Part shown: positions 44,467 to 54,123 of the stretch, one piece after another
Layout: each line of letters begins with the position of its first letter
How positions within the stretch are numbered: position 1 is the stretch's first letter
Assembly (NCBI RefSeq): GCF_000787375.1
Contig: NZ_JRJU01000004.1
Location: 1 to 64,000 of the forward strand
Direction of reading: 5' to 3'
Length of the DNA stretch: 64,000 nt
Source: Halalkalibacter okhensis
GTDB lineage: Bacteria > Bacillota > Bacilli > Bacillales > Bacillaceae_D
Made by a program: the position numbers and the translations under genes
The notes under the pieces: model-generated
Seen by the model: the letters and a program-made list of their open reading frames with translations, nothing else
Told to the model about the DNA's origin: nothing
The model's database searches: none

Positions 44467-44477
44467 TCTTCTTATTT

Positions 44478-44708
44478 TCACATATAAAATTCCTCAAACA
44501 TCGATTCAGCCTCTTCATAAGAAGAAAAAATGGCATCATCTTCTTCAAGTGGATGGTAGAAGTCAAATAACAACAAAGACAACCGACTCGGATCCATGGG
44601 ATCTCTAGCGATCGTAGCCTCTTGAACCGTTGATACCGTTTGTGTATGAGGGTTTCTGTAAATTATATAAACTTGCTGTCCCTCTTCAAGTTGCTCAATA
44701 TTAAGCAT
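44478..44708 (-). CDS. SplA-like regulator
   Basis: 76-aa protein starting MLNIEQLEEGQQVYIIYRNP, continuing with HTQTVSTVQEATIA and ending in an acidic EEAESMFEEF helix. It resembles SplA, the small repressor of the spore photoproduct lyase operon in B. subtilis, but no splB is present here. AAAAAGGAGG lies 6 nt before the ATG at 44708; an earlier in-frame start is unlikely. The start codon is inside a strong stem (44704-44744). It follows thrB by 54 nt on the same strand. Confidence 0.65.
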   Translation of the reverse strand: MLNIEQLEEGQQVYIIYRNPHTQTVSTVQEATIARDPMDPSRLSLLLFDFYHPLEEDDAIFSSYEEAESMFEEFYM

Positions 44709-44744
44709 GGCGGGCCTCCTTTTTGTTGGTTTGCCCGCCATGCT
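44704..44744 (-). promoter_or_regulatory. 12-bp stem enclosing the start codon of the SplA-like gene
   Basis: AGCATGGCGGGC (44704-44715) pairs perfectly with GCCCGCCATGCT (44733-44744) around a 17-nt loop. On the mRNA the 5' arm comes first, the loop carries AAAAAGGAG of the ribosome binding site, and the start codon lies in the 3' arm. There is no T tract after it, so a role in translation is more likely than termination. Confidence 0.65.
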
Positions 44745-44762
44745 AGTTCCCTATTCAATTTA

Positions 44763-45686
44763 TCACGCGGACGTTTCCTGTTTCGATTCCTTCTTTACAT
44801 GGATTCCTTGTTTGGCTGGCCTTAAAACAGTTACTTCAAAGTCAGGGAAATGACGTTGTAATTTTTCCTGAATTTCCTCGCCACGATGAAGCGGTGCTAG
44901 GCAAAGCATCGTTGGACCTGCTCCACTTAAAGCAGCTCCATAAGCTTCGGTTTCTTCACGTACAACCGTAATGACTTCTTGAAGATGAGGGACTAGTTCG
45001 CCGCGATATGGGTGGTGAAATAAATCTTCACTCATCATCTTTCCAGCCGATTCCCAGTCTCCTTGTAAGATGGCCGCTACCAAAACATTAGCCACACTGC
45101 TTGCTCGAACTGCTTTCTTATAAGAAAGCTCAGATGGCAAGACCCCACGTGCTTTTTTTGTCTTTAATTCCTCAGAAGGAACAAGTAACACAAGATCCAC
45201 CTCTGGTACTCCACCATATAACACATGAGTGCTATCTTCTGTATGAGTGCCAATTACAAGACCTCCATATACCGAAGCGGCCACATTGTCTGGGTGACCT
45301 TCCCAAAGGCTTGCAAAACGAACTTTTTCAGTAGCAGAAAGCTCTACACCCGTTAATTGATTTGCTAATTCGATCCCTGCTACTATGGCTGCAGCACTGC
45401 TGCCTAGTCCTCGAGCTAACGGAATGTCACTTGTCATCTTAACATAACAAGGAAAAAGCTCTTTGCTCATTTCTTTGGCAACATGTGCGGCAACTTGATA
45501 AATTAAATTGTCTTCTCCCTCTTCAATTCCTTGCAATTCAACTGAAGATGATTCGAATAACCATTTATCTGACGGATGAACCTCAAGTGTCAAATAACGG
45601 TTTACTGCGAGCCCCACTGAGTCAAAGCCAGGTCCAAGGTTTGCTGAACTTCCCGGAACCGTTATGACAAATGGTTGTTGGCTCAT
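44763..45686 (-). CDS. thrB: homoserine kinase
   Basis: 307-aa GHMP kinase that phosphorylates homoserine for threonine synthesis. Motif 1 is [18 protein letters not shown]; the ATP loop is [16 protein letters not shown]; motif 3 is [17 protein letters not shown]. The ATG overlaps the thrC stop (ATGA, 4 nt). Last of the hom-thrC-thrB operon. Confidence 0.95.
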   Translation of the reverse strand: MSQQPFVITVPGSSANLGPGFDSVGLAVNRYLTLEVHPSDKWLFESSSVELQGIEEGEDNLIYQVAAHVAKEMSKELFPCYVKMTSDIPLARGLGSSAAAIVAGIELANQLTGVELSATEKVRFASLWEGHPDNVAASVYGGLVIGTHTEDSTHVLYGGVPEVDLVLLVPSEELKTKKARGVLPSELSYKKAVRASSVANVLVAAILQGDWESAGKMMSEDLFHHPYRGELVPHLQEVITVVREETEAYGAALSGAGPTMLCLAPLHRGEEIQEKLQRHFPDFEVTVLRPAKQGIHVKKESKQETSA

Positions 45687-46747
45687 GACATCACACCACC
45701 TTTAAGGTGAGCAAGAAACGCTTCTTTGTCATTTGGTAATACCGTTGGCTTCACTGTTACCGTATCAATGGCTGTATTAGGATCTTTCAAGCCATTTCCT
45801 GTTAATACACATACAACCGTTGATCCTTTTTTGATCTCACCTGAGTCTAGTTGCTTTTTCAAACCGGCAATAGACGCACAAGAAGCTGGTTCAGCAAACA
45901 CCCCTTCCGTTTTAGCTAGTAATTGATAGGCTTCTAAAATTTCCTCATCTGTGACAAAATCAATAGCACCGTTTGATTCTTCTTTTGCAGCTACTGCTTT
46001 ATCCCAGCTTGCTGGGTTTCCGATGCGAATAGCCGTTGCAATCGTTTCTGGCTCTTCAATTACTTTATTTTGAACGATGGCAGCTGCCCCTTCTGCTTCA
46101 AAACCACGCATTTCAGGTAAACCCGTTCCTTTTTTCTCATGATACTCTTTAAATCCTTTCCAGTAAGCTGTGATGTTACCAGCATTTCCTACTGGGATAG
46201 CTAACACATCTGGAGCTTTTCCAAGTGCATCAACAATTTCAAATGCTGCCGTTTTCTGACCTTCTATGCGGTAAGGGTTCACTGAATTTACAAGTGTAAT
46301 TGGCTCTTGTTTGCTTATTTCACGAACAATATCTAAGGCGTTATCAAAATTCCCTTTGATTTCTAATACTTCGGCACCGTACATAACCGCCTGAGCAAGC
46401 TTTCCTAGCGCGATTTTGCCTTCTGGGATAACAACGATACATCTAAGTCCTGCTCTTGCTCCATACGCAGCAGCAGCCGCTGACGTATTTCCAGTCGAGG
46501 CACAAATGATCGCTTTGCTCCCCTCTTCCTTTGCCTTTGCAACTGCCATGACCATTCCACGATCTTTAAACGAACCAGTCGGGTTTAAACCCTCATATTT
46601 TACATAGACGTTTACGCCCCACTCTTTTGAAAGCTGCTCTAGCTCAATCAATGGTGTGTTTCCTTCGTGCAATGTAAGAAGAGGTGTCTCTTCTGTAACT
46701 GGTAGATATTCCTTATATTCTTGGATTAAACCTTTCCAACGACTCAT
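45683..46747 (-). CDS. thrC: threonine synthase
   Basis: 354-aa PLP enzyme converting phosphohomoserine to threonine. The PLP lysine is in [11 protein letters not shown], with the Gly-rich phosphate cradle [11 protein letters not shown] and [29 protein letters not shown] precedes the ATG, 3 nt after hom. Confidence 0.96.
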   Translation of the reverse strand: MSRWKGLIQEYKEYLPVTEETPLLTLHEGNTPLIELEQLSKEWGVNVYVKYEGLNPTGSFKDRGMVMAVAKAKEEGSKAIICASTGNTSAAAAAYGARAGLRCIVVIPEGKIALGKLAQAVMYGAEVLEIKGNFDNALDIVREISKQEPITLVNSVNPYRIEGQKTAAFEIVDALGKAPDVLAIPVGNAGNITAYWKGFKEYHEKKGTGLPEMRGFEAEGAAAIVQNKVIEEPETIATAIRIGNPASWDKAVAAKEESNGAIDFVTDEEILEAYQLLAKTEGVFAEPASCASIAGLKKQLDSGEIKKGSTVVCVLTGNGLKDPNTAIDTVTVKPTVLPNDKEAFLAHLKGGVMS

Positions 46748-46750
46748 TAT

Positions 46751-48049
46751 TTAACGTCCTCCTTCGACACGGTAGCAGCTTTCAATCGATTCAATGACTT
46801 CAAGCTCGGATAATTTATTATATAATGTCTCATAATTTTCTTTCGTTGTGTGATGTGTAATGACAATAACCTCAGCTACTTCTTCGCCCTCAATCGGCAG
46901 CTGAAGTAATTTCTCAAAACTCACATCATGGCTTGCAAATAAACTTGTAACAGCTTGGAACGTCCCAGCCTTATCAAGTACTCTTAATCTTAAGAAATAT
47001 TTTGAGTCAATTTCATTTGCTTTTTTGAGTACTCGAGCATGCAATGGCTCTTGTACCTGTCTGCCACACACACCCAAACGCATGTTTTTCATGACGGAAA
47101 CTAAATCAGAAACGACAGCAGTAGCTGTTGGCAAGGAACCAGCCCCAGGTCCATAGAACATCGTTTCTCCCACTGCCTCTCCGTATACATACACGGCATT
47201 ATATTCATTATGAACGGATGCTAATGGATGCTCTTTCGGAAGCAAAGTCGGTTCTACACTTACTTCCACACGACCTTCATCTCGTTTAGCTAGCCCGATT
47301 AATTTCATCGTATAGCCAAGCTGATCACAATAATCTAGGTCTGTTTTTGTAACGGATGAAATTCCTTTAACGGTCACATCATCTAAGCTAACATCCATGG
47401 AAAAACCAAGTGTTGCAAGGATAGCCATTTTTCTTGCCGCATCTAACCCTTCGACATCCGCTGTTGGATCACTTTCAGCAAACCCTAGCTCCTGAGCAAC
47501 TTTCAATACTTCTTCATAGGAACTACCGTTTTGCGTCATTTTCGTTAAAATATAATTCGTTGTCCCATTCACGATGCCCATCATTTTTGTAATGCGGTCT
47601 GCAGACAAACCATCGCTTAAGCTACGTAAAATCGGAATCCCACCCGCTACGCTTGCTTCATAATACAAATCACAGCCATTTTCAGCAGCTACTTGTAATA
47701 ACTCAGCACCGTACAATGCCATTAAATCTTTATTTGCCGTGACCACATGCTTTCCATTGCGAAGTGCCGTAAGCAAGTGCTCTCGCGTCGTTTCTACTCC
47801 TCCCATTACTTCAATGACAACATTAATGTCTTGATCAAAAAGCACTTCTTCTATTTTATCTGTCACGAGTGATTCATCGAGATCAACCGGACGTTGTTTT
47901 TCTTTATCACGAACTAGTACTTTCTTCACCGTTACTGGACAGCCTACTTGATGACGCAATTCATCTTGATGACGGCTAATAATGGAAACAACCCCTGTTC
48001 CAACTGTCCCCAAACCCAGTAACCCGACGCGAACTTCCGCTGCTGACAT
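46751..48049 (-). CDS. hom: homoserine dehydrogenase
   Basis: 432-aa enzyme reducing aspartate semialdehyde to homoserine. N-terminal NAD(P) motif VGLLGLGTVGTGV, catalytic domain with YEASVAGGIPILRSL and GIVNGTTNYILT, and a C-terminal ACT domain (about 350-430) for threonine feedback. First gene of the operon. GGAGAGAGT precedes the ATG. I see no T-box or riboswitch in the leader. Confidence 0.96.
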   Translation of the reverse strand: MSAAEVRVGLLGLGTVGTGVVSIISRHQDELRHQVGCPVTVKKVLVRDKEKQRPVDLDESLVTDKIEEVLFDQDINVVIEVMGGVETTREHLLTALRNGKHVVTANKDLMALYGAELLQVAAENGCDLYYEASVAGGIPILRSLSDGLSADRITKMMGIVNGTTNYILTKMTQNGSSYEEVLKVAQELGFAESDPTADVEGLDAARKMAILATLGFSMDVSLDDVTVKGISSVTKTDLDYCDQLGYTMKLIGLAKRDEGRVEVSVEPTLLPKEHPLASVHNEYNAVYVYGEAVGETMFYGPGAGSLPTATAVVSDLVSVMKNMRLGVCGRQVQEPLHARVLKKANEIDSKYFLRLRVLDKAGTFQAVTSLFASHDVSFEKLLQLPIEGEEVAEVIVITHHTTKENYETLYNKLSELEVIESIESCYRVEGGR

Positions 48050-48181
48050 ACTCTCTCCACTCCTTCTCCATTACTCTATTCATGTATCCCTAAAAAGTAC
48101 ATTTGTTTATCTATAATGGACATTATAGACCTCTTTTTGCCGAAGTACAATAGGTAATTTAATAAAATTCAGAAAAGTGTA

Positions 48182-48222
48182 AGATCTCATGAAAAACACG
48201 CATTCGGTTTTTCATGAGATCT
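48182..48222. repeat. 16-bp perfect hairpin upstream of hom
   Basis: AGATCTCATGAAAAAC (48182-48197) / GTTTTTCATGAGATCT (48207-48222). It lies about 135 nt upstream of the hom start, without a following T tract. It is part of a 366-base gap (48050-48415) that otherwise holds the yutH terminator. Confidence 0.65.
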
Positions 48223-48370
48223 GTGCAATGTGCGAAGCCGTGCTTTCTTTAAGCCTTTTCTTAAGCGGGTTCTCAGAAAAAGAGCGAAACGTGCAAAGCA
48301 TTTCGCTTCTTCAAATTTACTTTCGGCCTCCCGACAGACCCCTTTTCTTTACTCGATTCCCATACGAAAA

Positions 48371-48399
48371 AGACTAGTTAATGGTTAGTTAACTAGTCT
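48371..48399 (-). terminator. yutH terminator
   Basis: Perfect 11-bp stem AGACTAGTTAA / TTAACTAGTCT followed by TTTTTCG on the minus strand. Confidence 0.82.
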
Positions 48400-48415
48400 A
48401 AAAATATGAATAAAC

Positions 48416-49456
48416 CTACAACCAATCCAGTGGTGGGACTCTGGTTGTACCGACTCCTTTTGACATAAGAATCGTTTCCGCAAATTCTTTTAAGAAACGT
48501 TCATTCTTATGTTCTTTTTCCAACATTTGAAAAAAAGATTGACCTAGTTGAATTTTTTCTTCTTGTATTTGACTTCGATAATAGCCCTCGATCGCCTCAA
48601 AATAGTGGAGAGGGAATAACAACCTTGCATACAATAGCTTCCAAGAATAAGTCGTCAGCGGTTCGTACTGTTCATACCCCTTAAGAAAATCATTTAGCTT
48701 TTCCCATGGAAAATTCTTTTCTGTTAAATGTAGGTCTCGTGTCCATTCTGCAATATCTCTACATGGATGGTCATATACAAACTCGGTCGGCCGCTTGACG
48801 ATATCCCCTTCTTCCGATAAGACAATCCACGTTCGATCAGTATAGCGCCGATGACAAATCGTTGGCTTTTCTTGATTACGTGTCGGATCATCAAGAGTCG
48901 CATCAACGACATATTGGATGGCATTTTCCGTCAGTCCCATAAAATAAGGATAAGAAAACAAAAATGCCTCATCTACATAAGATTGCGGTCTTTCATAGAT
49001 AATTTGCTGATACCATCCTTCTAACTGCTCCAATCTTGTTTCCCATAATTTCGGCCATTGACCGAAGAAATCATACCCTCTTTTTTGGTACGGAAATTGC
49101 TTACCAAAATAATGTACAGTTGCTAAATGCCCACCCTTTTCCTCAGGAGTTCGAAATCTAAAATGTCCATCCACTCGATCCTTGCCTATTGGCAAGGCAC
49201 ATACATACACTTCTTGCCCATCAATTAAACCAGACTTTCTCCTTTGCAGTGTATTTATTGGCTCAACCACCGAAGCATCGCCAATAGATCGCATGTACTC
49301 TAGAAAGGAATTCATTTCATCTTCTTGTGACATACACTCTTCTTTTGGTAACAAAATATATGATTTCCCGTCCGCTTCAAACCCTTCGTATGCTCCAATA
49401 GAAAAACGTTGCTGGCAATAGATTCCATAAATATCATATAGGTTCCTTTCAAACAT
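48416..49456 (-). CDS. yutH: spore coat-associated protein YutH (CotS-like kinase fold)
   Basis: 346-aa protein related to the CotS/YutH group, whose fold resembles aminoglycoside phosphotransferases. The segment with TICHRRYTDRTWIVLSEEGD and FVYDHPCRDIAEWTRDL corresponds to the degenerate catalytic and metal loops. In B. subtilis it is found in the spore coat. GGGAGGGAAGTTC precedes the ATG. Its place between hom and yutG is conserved. Confidence 0.85.
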   Translation of the reverse strand: MFERNLYDIYGIYCQQRFSIGAYEGFEADGKSYILLPKEECMSQEDEMNSFLEYMRSIGDASVVEPINTLQRRKSGLIDGQEVYVCALPIGKDRVDGHFRFRTPEEKGGHLATVHYFGKQFPYQKRGYDFFGQWPKLWETRLEQLEGWYQQIIYERPQSYVDEAFLFSYPYFMGLTENAIQYVVDATLDDPTRNQEKPTICHRRYTDRTWIVLSEEGDIVKRPTEFVYDHPCRDIAEWTRDLHLTEKNFPWEKLNDFLKGYEQYEPLTTYSWKLLYARLLFPLHYFEAIEGYYRSQIQEEKIQLGQSFFQMLEKEHKNERFLKEFAETILMSKGVGTTRVPPLDWL

Positions 49457-49582
49457 GAACTTCCCTCCCTAACCAAACTCCTTTTCCTAGTCTATGACCC
49501 AAATGAATAAAATGTGTATGTAGACAGTAGACTAGTATTAGCCTATAGTCATAAGAGGCGGCATGCCGATGGAGGTGTTTCG

Positions 49583-50080
49583 ATGACAAAAAGGATTATG
49601 GATGAAGTTGAGACAAAAGCAAGAAACTGGTTAGTGGAACGAGGAGTAACTTTAGACGATATAGCCGAACTCGTCTATTTTCTTCAAGTAAAATATCATC
49701 CAGATCTCCAACTCGATGTTTGCTTAGACAATGTCGATAAAGTACTTCGAAAACGCGAAGTACAAAATGCAATCATTACGGGGATTCAACTGGATGTCCT
49801 TGCTGAAAAGAAATTATTAGATGAACCATTGCAAGGAATTATCGATCGAGATGAAGGGTTATATGGAGTAGATGAAATAATCGCTTTGTCGATCGTTAAC
49901 GTATATGGTTCGATTGGTTTCACGAATTATGGGTACATCGATAAACAAAAACCAGGGATATTAGAGAAGTTAAATGATAAAGAATCGAGTAGCTGTCACA
50001 CGTTTTTAGATGACATTGTTGGTGCTATTGCAGCAGCAGCATCAAGTCGACTTGCTCATAGTGCAGCAAATACTGAGTAA
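49583..50080 (+). CDS. yutG: phosphatidylglycerophosphatase A-family protein YutG
   Basis: 165 aa, PgpA/YutG family. Segments: DIAELVYFLQVKYHPDL near the N-terminus, IIDRDEGLYGVDEIIALSIV and LDDIVGAIAAAASSRLAHS at the end. It may dephosphorylate phosphatidylglycerol phosphate, although it lacks obvious membrane helices. GGAGGTGTTTCG precedes the ATG at 49583; an open frame extends 23 codons upstream with no site. Confidence 0.85.
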   Translation: MTKRIMDEVETKARNWLVERGVTLDDIAELVYFLQVKYHPDLQLDVCLDNVDKVLRKREVQNAIITGIQLDVLAEKKLLDEPLQGIIDRDEGLYGVDEIIALSIVNVYGSIGFTNYGYIDKQKPGILEKLNDKESSSCHTFLDDIVGAIAAAASSRLAHSAANTE

Positions 50081-50089
50081 TTGTATTCA

Positions 50090-50156
50090 AAGGCCAATTT
50101 CATGATGGTAGCAAAAGGAGGCTTCCTTCCTTTTGCACCATCATGAACATTGGTCT
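50090..50156 (+). terminator. yutG terminator, long hairpin
   Basis: AGGCCAAT-TCATGATGGT-GCAAAAGGA pairs with its complement on the right side (TCCTTTTGC, ACCATCATGA, ATTGGTCT) with short bulges, ending in TTTTT. Confidence 0.82.
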
Positions 50157-50259
50157 TTTTGCATGTTTAAATCTAAAAATGGAAGAAATTATTAATCCAC
50201 AAACGACCTCTTGATGTTAAAATGAACTATTAGGGACGGACTTTAACGGGGGATATGAG

Positions 50260-51885
50260 ATGCATAAAAAAAGAAAAATCTTACTATATATCATTCTTGG
50301 AATTATTTGGATAATTTTTACCGATTTGATCGTTGCCCAATTAAATTCGGATTTACATGTTTATATATTAATCCAGCAAATTAAAGGGTTTATTTTCGTT
50401 ATTTTATCTGGTTTCTTTATTTACTACGCTTTTGTTAAAAAAGCCGAAAATCAAGCTGTAAAAGCTGAAAAGGAAAAACTAGAGACTCTTATTAATTCCA
50501 TGGTTGACTTTGTCAACTTTAAAGATGGACAAGGCAGATGGACGCAAGCGAACGAGTTTGCCTTAAAACTTTTTCAAATAGAACATGTCGATTATGTTGG
50601 TAAAAAAGATACTGACCTTGCCGAATATAGTGAGTTCTACCGTGAAGCATTTTATTATTGCGAAGCTTCGGATGAAGAAGCTTGGCAAGTTGGAAAAGTA
50701 TCACGTTGCATTGAGCAAATTCCTACCCCTGATGGCACAACCAAAACATTTGATACCATTAAAGTCCCTATTTTTCATCAAGATGGGTCCCGAAAAGAAC
50801 TAGTTGTTATGGGGCGAGATATTACAGATCAAGTACAGGTTGAAAAAAAGTTAGAAAAGAGCAGACAAAATTATCGATCATTAGTCGAATTTAATCCTGA
50901 ACTTGTATTTATTTTAAATCGTGAAGGACATGTTTTGGAATTGAATCCACAATTTAAGTCTATGACAGGCTATGAAGCGAAGGAATTTTTAGGAAAATCG
51001 ATCTTGTCTCTCATCGAGAAAAACAGCAAACGTCTCGCTATTCAAGCCTTTAATCGTATTCTAAAGGACCAGACCAATTGGGTAAATCAAGAAATAACCG
51101 TAATGCATAAAGATGGTAGCCAACGAGTCTTCCGGTGCACAGCTGTACCGACGATTATTAATAATGAGGTGTTAGGCGCCATTGGCTATGCAATGGACGT
51201 GACAAAGGAAAAAGAGACAGAGGAACGGCTACGAAAGACTGAAAAACTATCGGTTGTTGGTGAACTAGCAGCAAGCGTTGCGCATGAAATACGAAACCCA
51301 TTAACATCGATAAAAGGCTTTATTCAATTTATGAATTCCAACGATACAAAAAATCAATCGTACTATACCATCATGCTTGATGAATTAGAAAGAATTAATC
51401 AAATCTCTAGTGAACTATTAGCATTAGGGAAACCACGTGAAGTACAATTTGAGAAGTGTGATATTAATCAAATTTTTGCTAGTGTAATGTGGTTGTTAGA
51501 ATCTCAAGCTAATTTATATAATGTTAGGATCCATTACAACCGTAATCATTCCTTAGCTCATATTGAATGCGAACCAAATCAGCTTAAACAATTATTCATC
51601 AATATTATTAAAAATTCGATAGAAGCCGAATCGAAGACCATTCAAATTCATGTAAGCGAGAAAATGAATCAGCTTCAAATCAGAATTCATGATGATGGAA
51701 ACGGCATTGATGAAGATCGAATGGACCGTTTAGGTGAACCCTTTTATTCTTCAAAAGAAAAAGGGACAGGGTTAGGTCTAGCGGTAAGCTATCGAATTAT
51801 CCAGGCTCATCACGGAAATATCCATTTTGATAGTAAGTTAAAGGAAGGAACAACAGTCACGATTGATTTGCCGACCACACAGTAG
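50260..51885 (+). CDS. PAS-domain sensor histidine kinase (sporulation-kinase type)
   Basis: 541 aa. Two membrane helices (about 7-27 and 38-62), a PAS domain (about 75-190), a second PAS domain (about 200-315), HisKA with the phosphoacceptor in SVAHEIRNPLTSIKGF, then HATPase_c with the N box LFINIIKNSIEAE and the G boxes DDGNGIDE and KGTGLGLAVSYR. No response regulator is adjacent, so it is an orphan kinase. The H-box closely resembles KinA-KinE, which feed the Spo0F/Spo0A phosphorelay. That role is inferred. Confidence 0.88.
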   Translation: MHKKRKILLYIILGIIWIIFTDLIVAQLNSDLHVYILIQQIKGFIFVILSGFFIYYAFVKKAENQAVKAEKEKLETLINSMVDFVNFKDGQGRWTQANEFALKLFQIEHVDYVGKKDTDLAEYSEFYREAFYYCEASDEEAWQVGKVSRCIEQIPTPDGTTKTFDTIKVPIFHQDGSRKELVVMGRDITDQVQVEKKLEKSRQNYRSLVEFNPELVFILNREGHVLELNPQFKSMTGYEAKEFLGKSILSLIEKNSKRLAIQAFNRILKDQTNWVNQEITVMHKDGSQRVFRCTAVPTIINNEVLGAIGYAMDVTKEKETEERLRKTEKLSVVGELAASVAHEIRNPLTSIKGFIQFMNSNDTKNQSYYTIMLDELERINQISSELLALGKPREVQFEKCDINQIFASVMWLLESQANLYNVRIHYNRNHSLAHIECEPNQLKQLFINIIKNSIEAESKTIQIHVSEKMNQLQIRIHDDGNGIDEDRMDRLGEPFYSSKEKGTGLGLAVSYRIIQAHHGNIHFDSKLKEGTTVTIDLPTTQ

Positions 51886-51940
51886 TAAAAAAAGAATAAT
51901 AGCAAGAGAGGCGCACCTAAAGGGTGTGCCTCTCTCTTTC

Positions 51941-52708
51941 TTAATCAAATGTCCATTCTGATAGTGTATCAATCGCATGTGTGGGTTTATCCTCTAATGC
52001 GTCTATTTGCTCCTTCGTTGATACGCCCGTATACACCATCAATGTATCCATTCCTGCTCGAATCCCAGCAAGAATATCCGTATGGTAGTTATCACCGATC
52101 ATGATGGTTTCATCCTTAGTTAAGCCGATCACTTCCAAAGCTTGTTCGACAATGATTGATTCTGGTTTCCCAATAAATTTAGGAGTAACCCCTGTTGTAA
52201 CAGATAAAACAGAAATCAATGACCCTGCACCTGGCAACAATCCACGCTCTGTTGGGAGTGCCACATCGCCATTTGTCGCAATAAATGTTGCACCAGCTCG
52301 TATATTTAAAGCAGCAACGGCTAACTTTTCATACGTAATGCCACGATCTAATCCCATAACGACGAAATCTGCATGCTCTTCAACCATTTCATGCCCCGCT
52401 TCTTCAAGAGCATATTTTAAGCCTTCTTCCCCAATCATACATACACGAGCATGCTTCTTTAGATCAGAAATGTACGTAGCTGTTGCCATGCTTGTTGTAA
52501 ATACATGTTCAGCTGTAGCTGGAACATCCATTTCACGCAAGTGTTCAGCTACTTGCTCAGGACGCTTTGTAGAATTATTTGTTACAAATAGATAAGGAAG
52601 TCCTTTATTTTCAAGCTCCTTCACAAAGGTGACAGCCTCATCAATCTTTTCACTTCCACGGTACATCGTTCCATCTAAATCAATTAAAAAACCTTTATAG
52701 CCTTTCAT
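51941..52708 (-). CDS. yutF: NagD-like HAD phosphatase YutF
   Basis: 255-aa HAD-superfamily (subclass IIA) phosphatase. Motif I FLIDLDGTMYRGSE, motif II LFVTNNSTKR, motif III in PKFIGKPE and motif IV MIGDNYHTDI. It probably dephosphorylates small metabolites such as nucleotides or sugar phosphates. Conserved position in the yut cluster. Confidence 0.92.
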   Translation of the reverse strand: MKGYKGFLIDLDGTMYRGSEKIDEAVTFVKELENKGLPYLFVTNNSTKRPEQVAEHLREMDVPATAEHVFTTSMATATYISDLKKHARVCMIGEEGLKYALEEAGHEMVEEHADFVVMGLDRGITYEKLAVAALNIRAGATFIATNGDVALPTERGLLPGAGSLISVLSVTTGVTPKFIGKPESIIVEQALEVIGLTKDETIMIGDNYHTDILAGIRAGMDTLMVYTGVSTKEQIDALEDKPTHAIDTLSEWTFD

Positions 52709-52741
52709 ACATCCCTCTTCCTATAGAAGAAACCCCATCCT

Positions 52742-53398
52742 CTATTTATTGGCATCTTTTTTATCTTTTACTTTATATATACAGCACGTTGTATTTTCCT
52801 TTGCTATACACGACGTACGTTCAACATGATCAGTCTGTAGCAATCGTTTAAATAATTGCTGTTCACAAGTACAGGCAATGGGATACTCCTTTGCCACTTG
52901 CGCAATTGGACAGTTGTACTCAATAAATTCGTACTCACCATCATCTACCTCTTTGTACTCAACCATATAGCCACCTTCGCTTTGAACGCGGGCGAGTGCT
53001 TCAATTCGTTCAGCGAAAGAGCCTTTCATCTCTACTTCATACTTCTCATAAAGGCGTTCTTTGCGCTGTTCAAATAATTGATCAACCATTTGACTTCCGC
53101 TTAATTGTTCTACATCTTGAAGAAGGCCCAATGATAAATCGCTGTAATTCCTTGGAAACGTTTCGCTTCCTTTTTCTGTTAAATAATATTTATGAATTGG
53201 TCGTCCCATCGATTGTTTTTCCAATCTCGAATCAATTAGCTTCTCCTTCTCAAGTTCCCGTAAATGCCTACGAACAGCCATCTCCGTTACTTCTAATTCA
53301 ATAGCCAAGGTTGAAACCGTTAACTCTTGATTGCGTTTTAACAACGTTAAGATGACTTGACGTGTAGAGTTCGCCTCATTCCTCACAACGATCACCAT
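52742..53398 (-). CDS. SufR-like winged-helix regulator with Cys cluster
   Basis: About 218 aa. N-terminal winged helix of DeoR/ArsR type (STLAIELEVTEMAVRRHLRE), then a helical region and a C-terminal Cys-rich part: YNCPIAQVA, IACTCEQQLF, TSCIAKENTTCC. This arrangement matches the SufR type of Fe-S-sensing repressors, where Cys residues hold a cluster. Targets are unknown; erpA, yutI and lipA are nearby. The start is taken at the ATG at 53398 (GGGG 6 nt before); the open frame continues further upstream. Confidence 0.75.
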   Translation of the reverse strand: MVIVVRNEANSTRQVILTLLKRNQELTVSTLAIELEVTEMAVRRHLRELEKEKLIDSRLEKQSMGRPIHKYYLTEKGSETFPRNYSDLSLGLLQDVEQLSGSQMVDQLFEQRKERLYEKYEVEMKGSFAERIEALARVQSEGGYMVEYKEVDDGEYEFIEYNCPIAQVAKEYPIACTCEQQLFKRLLQTDHVERTSCIAKENTTCCIYKVKDKKDANK

Positions 53399-53502
53399 CC
53401 TTATCCCCATTGTATGCGATGAACGATAAAAACTCAAAAGGTCCGTCCTACAAACAGTGATGATTGGGAACCGTCCTGAGGTGATAAGCATAATCACCTT
53501 AT

Positions 53503-53943
53503 TTATTTTGGTAAAAATGCGCTAACCGGACCTAGTTCCTCCGTTAAGTAACGCCTTACCTCTATTGGAAACTGAATGAGCGATGCTTGGTGGTTCATTA
53601 ATGTTTGAACAACTTGCTCATGATTCACCTCTGAATAATCGGCAATTAATTGTTTTCGCAAACCAATGATTGTTTTTAAAGCGACCGCATCATTAGTCTT
53701 CACCACTTTTTCATCCTCTAGTATGTCGATAATGTCTTCATAGCCACCAGGATCACGCATTATAAATCCATCAATCATGCTATTCCCAACATCAATAATT
53801 GACTCAATCACGACATAGGCTAGACGCTCTAATGCTAACTTTTCGGTTAAATCGTTACATGCTGTCCATTTTCCAAATTGTTCTTGCAGGGATTCCATAT
53901 AAAGGAGTGTTTGCTCGATTTTATCGCGATCTACAAAATACAT
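53503..53943 (-). CDS. yutE: YutE (DUF86, HepT-like HEPN protein)
   Basis: 146-aa helical protein of the DUF86/HepT family. HepT toxins carry R-x4-H-x-Y; here the equivalent is RKQLIADY, where the His is replaced by Ala, so RNase activity is doubtful. No MNT-type antitoxin gene is adjacent. GGAGGTATCATC precedes the ATG at 53943. Known as YutE in the conserved cluster. Confidence 0.85.
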   Translation of the reverse strand: MYFVDRDKIEQTLLYMESLQEQFGKWTACNDLTEKLALERLAYVVIESIIDVGNSMIDGFIMRDPGGYEDIIDILEDEKVVKTNDAVALKTIIGLRKQLIADYSEVNHEQVVQTLMNHQASLIQFPIEVRRYLTEELGPVSAFLPK

Positions 53944-54123
53944 GATGATACCTCCACACATTTTTCTATTCTGCGCGTTTCTTTTGAATCTGTTCTCTTT
54001 CTCTTTTAGTATACAACATCCACATCAACCTGAGCATAAAGAATCATTGAGATGGATAGATTCATTTCAAACCAATCCCTTACATGGTATGATGATCATA
54101 TACACGGTGAAAGGAGCATCCAT

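Noticed and set aside
48050-48415. T-box or other amino-acid riboswitch upstream of hom
   Set aside because: No T-box (AGGGTGGNACCGCG-like) sequence or antiterminator pair is present; only a plain hairpin is visible.
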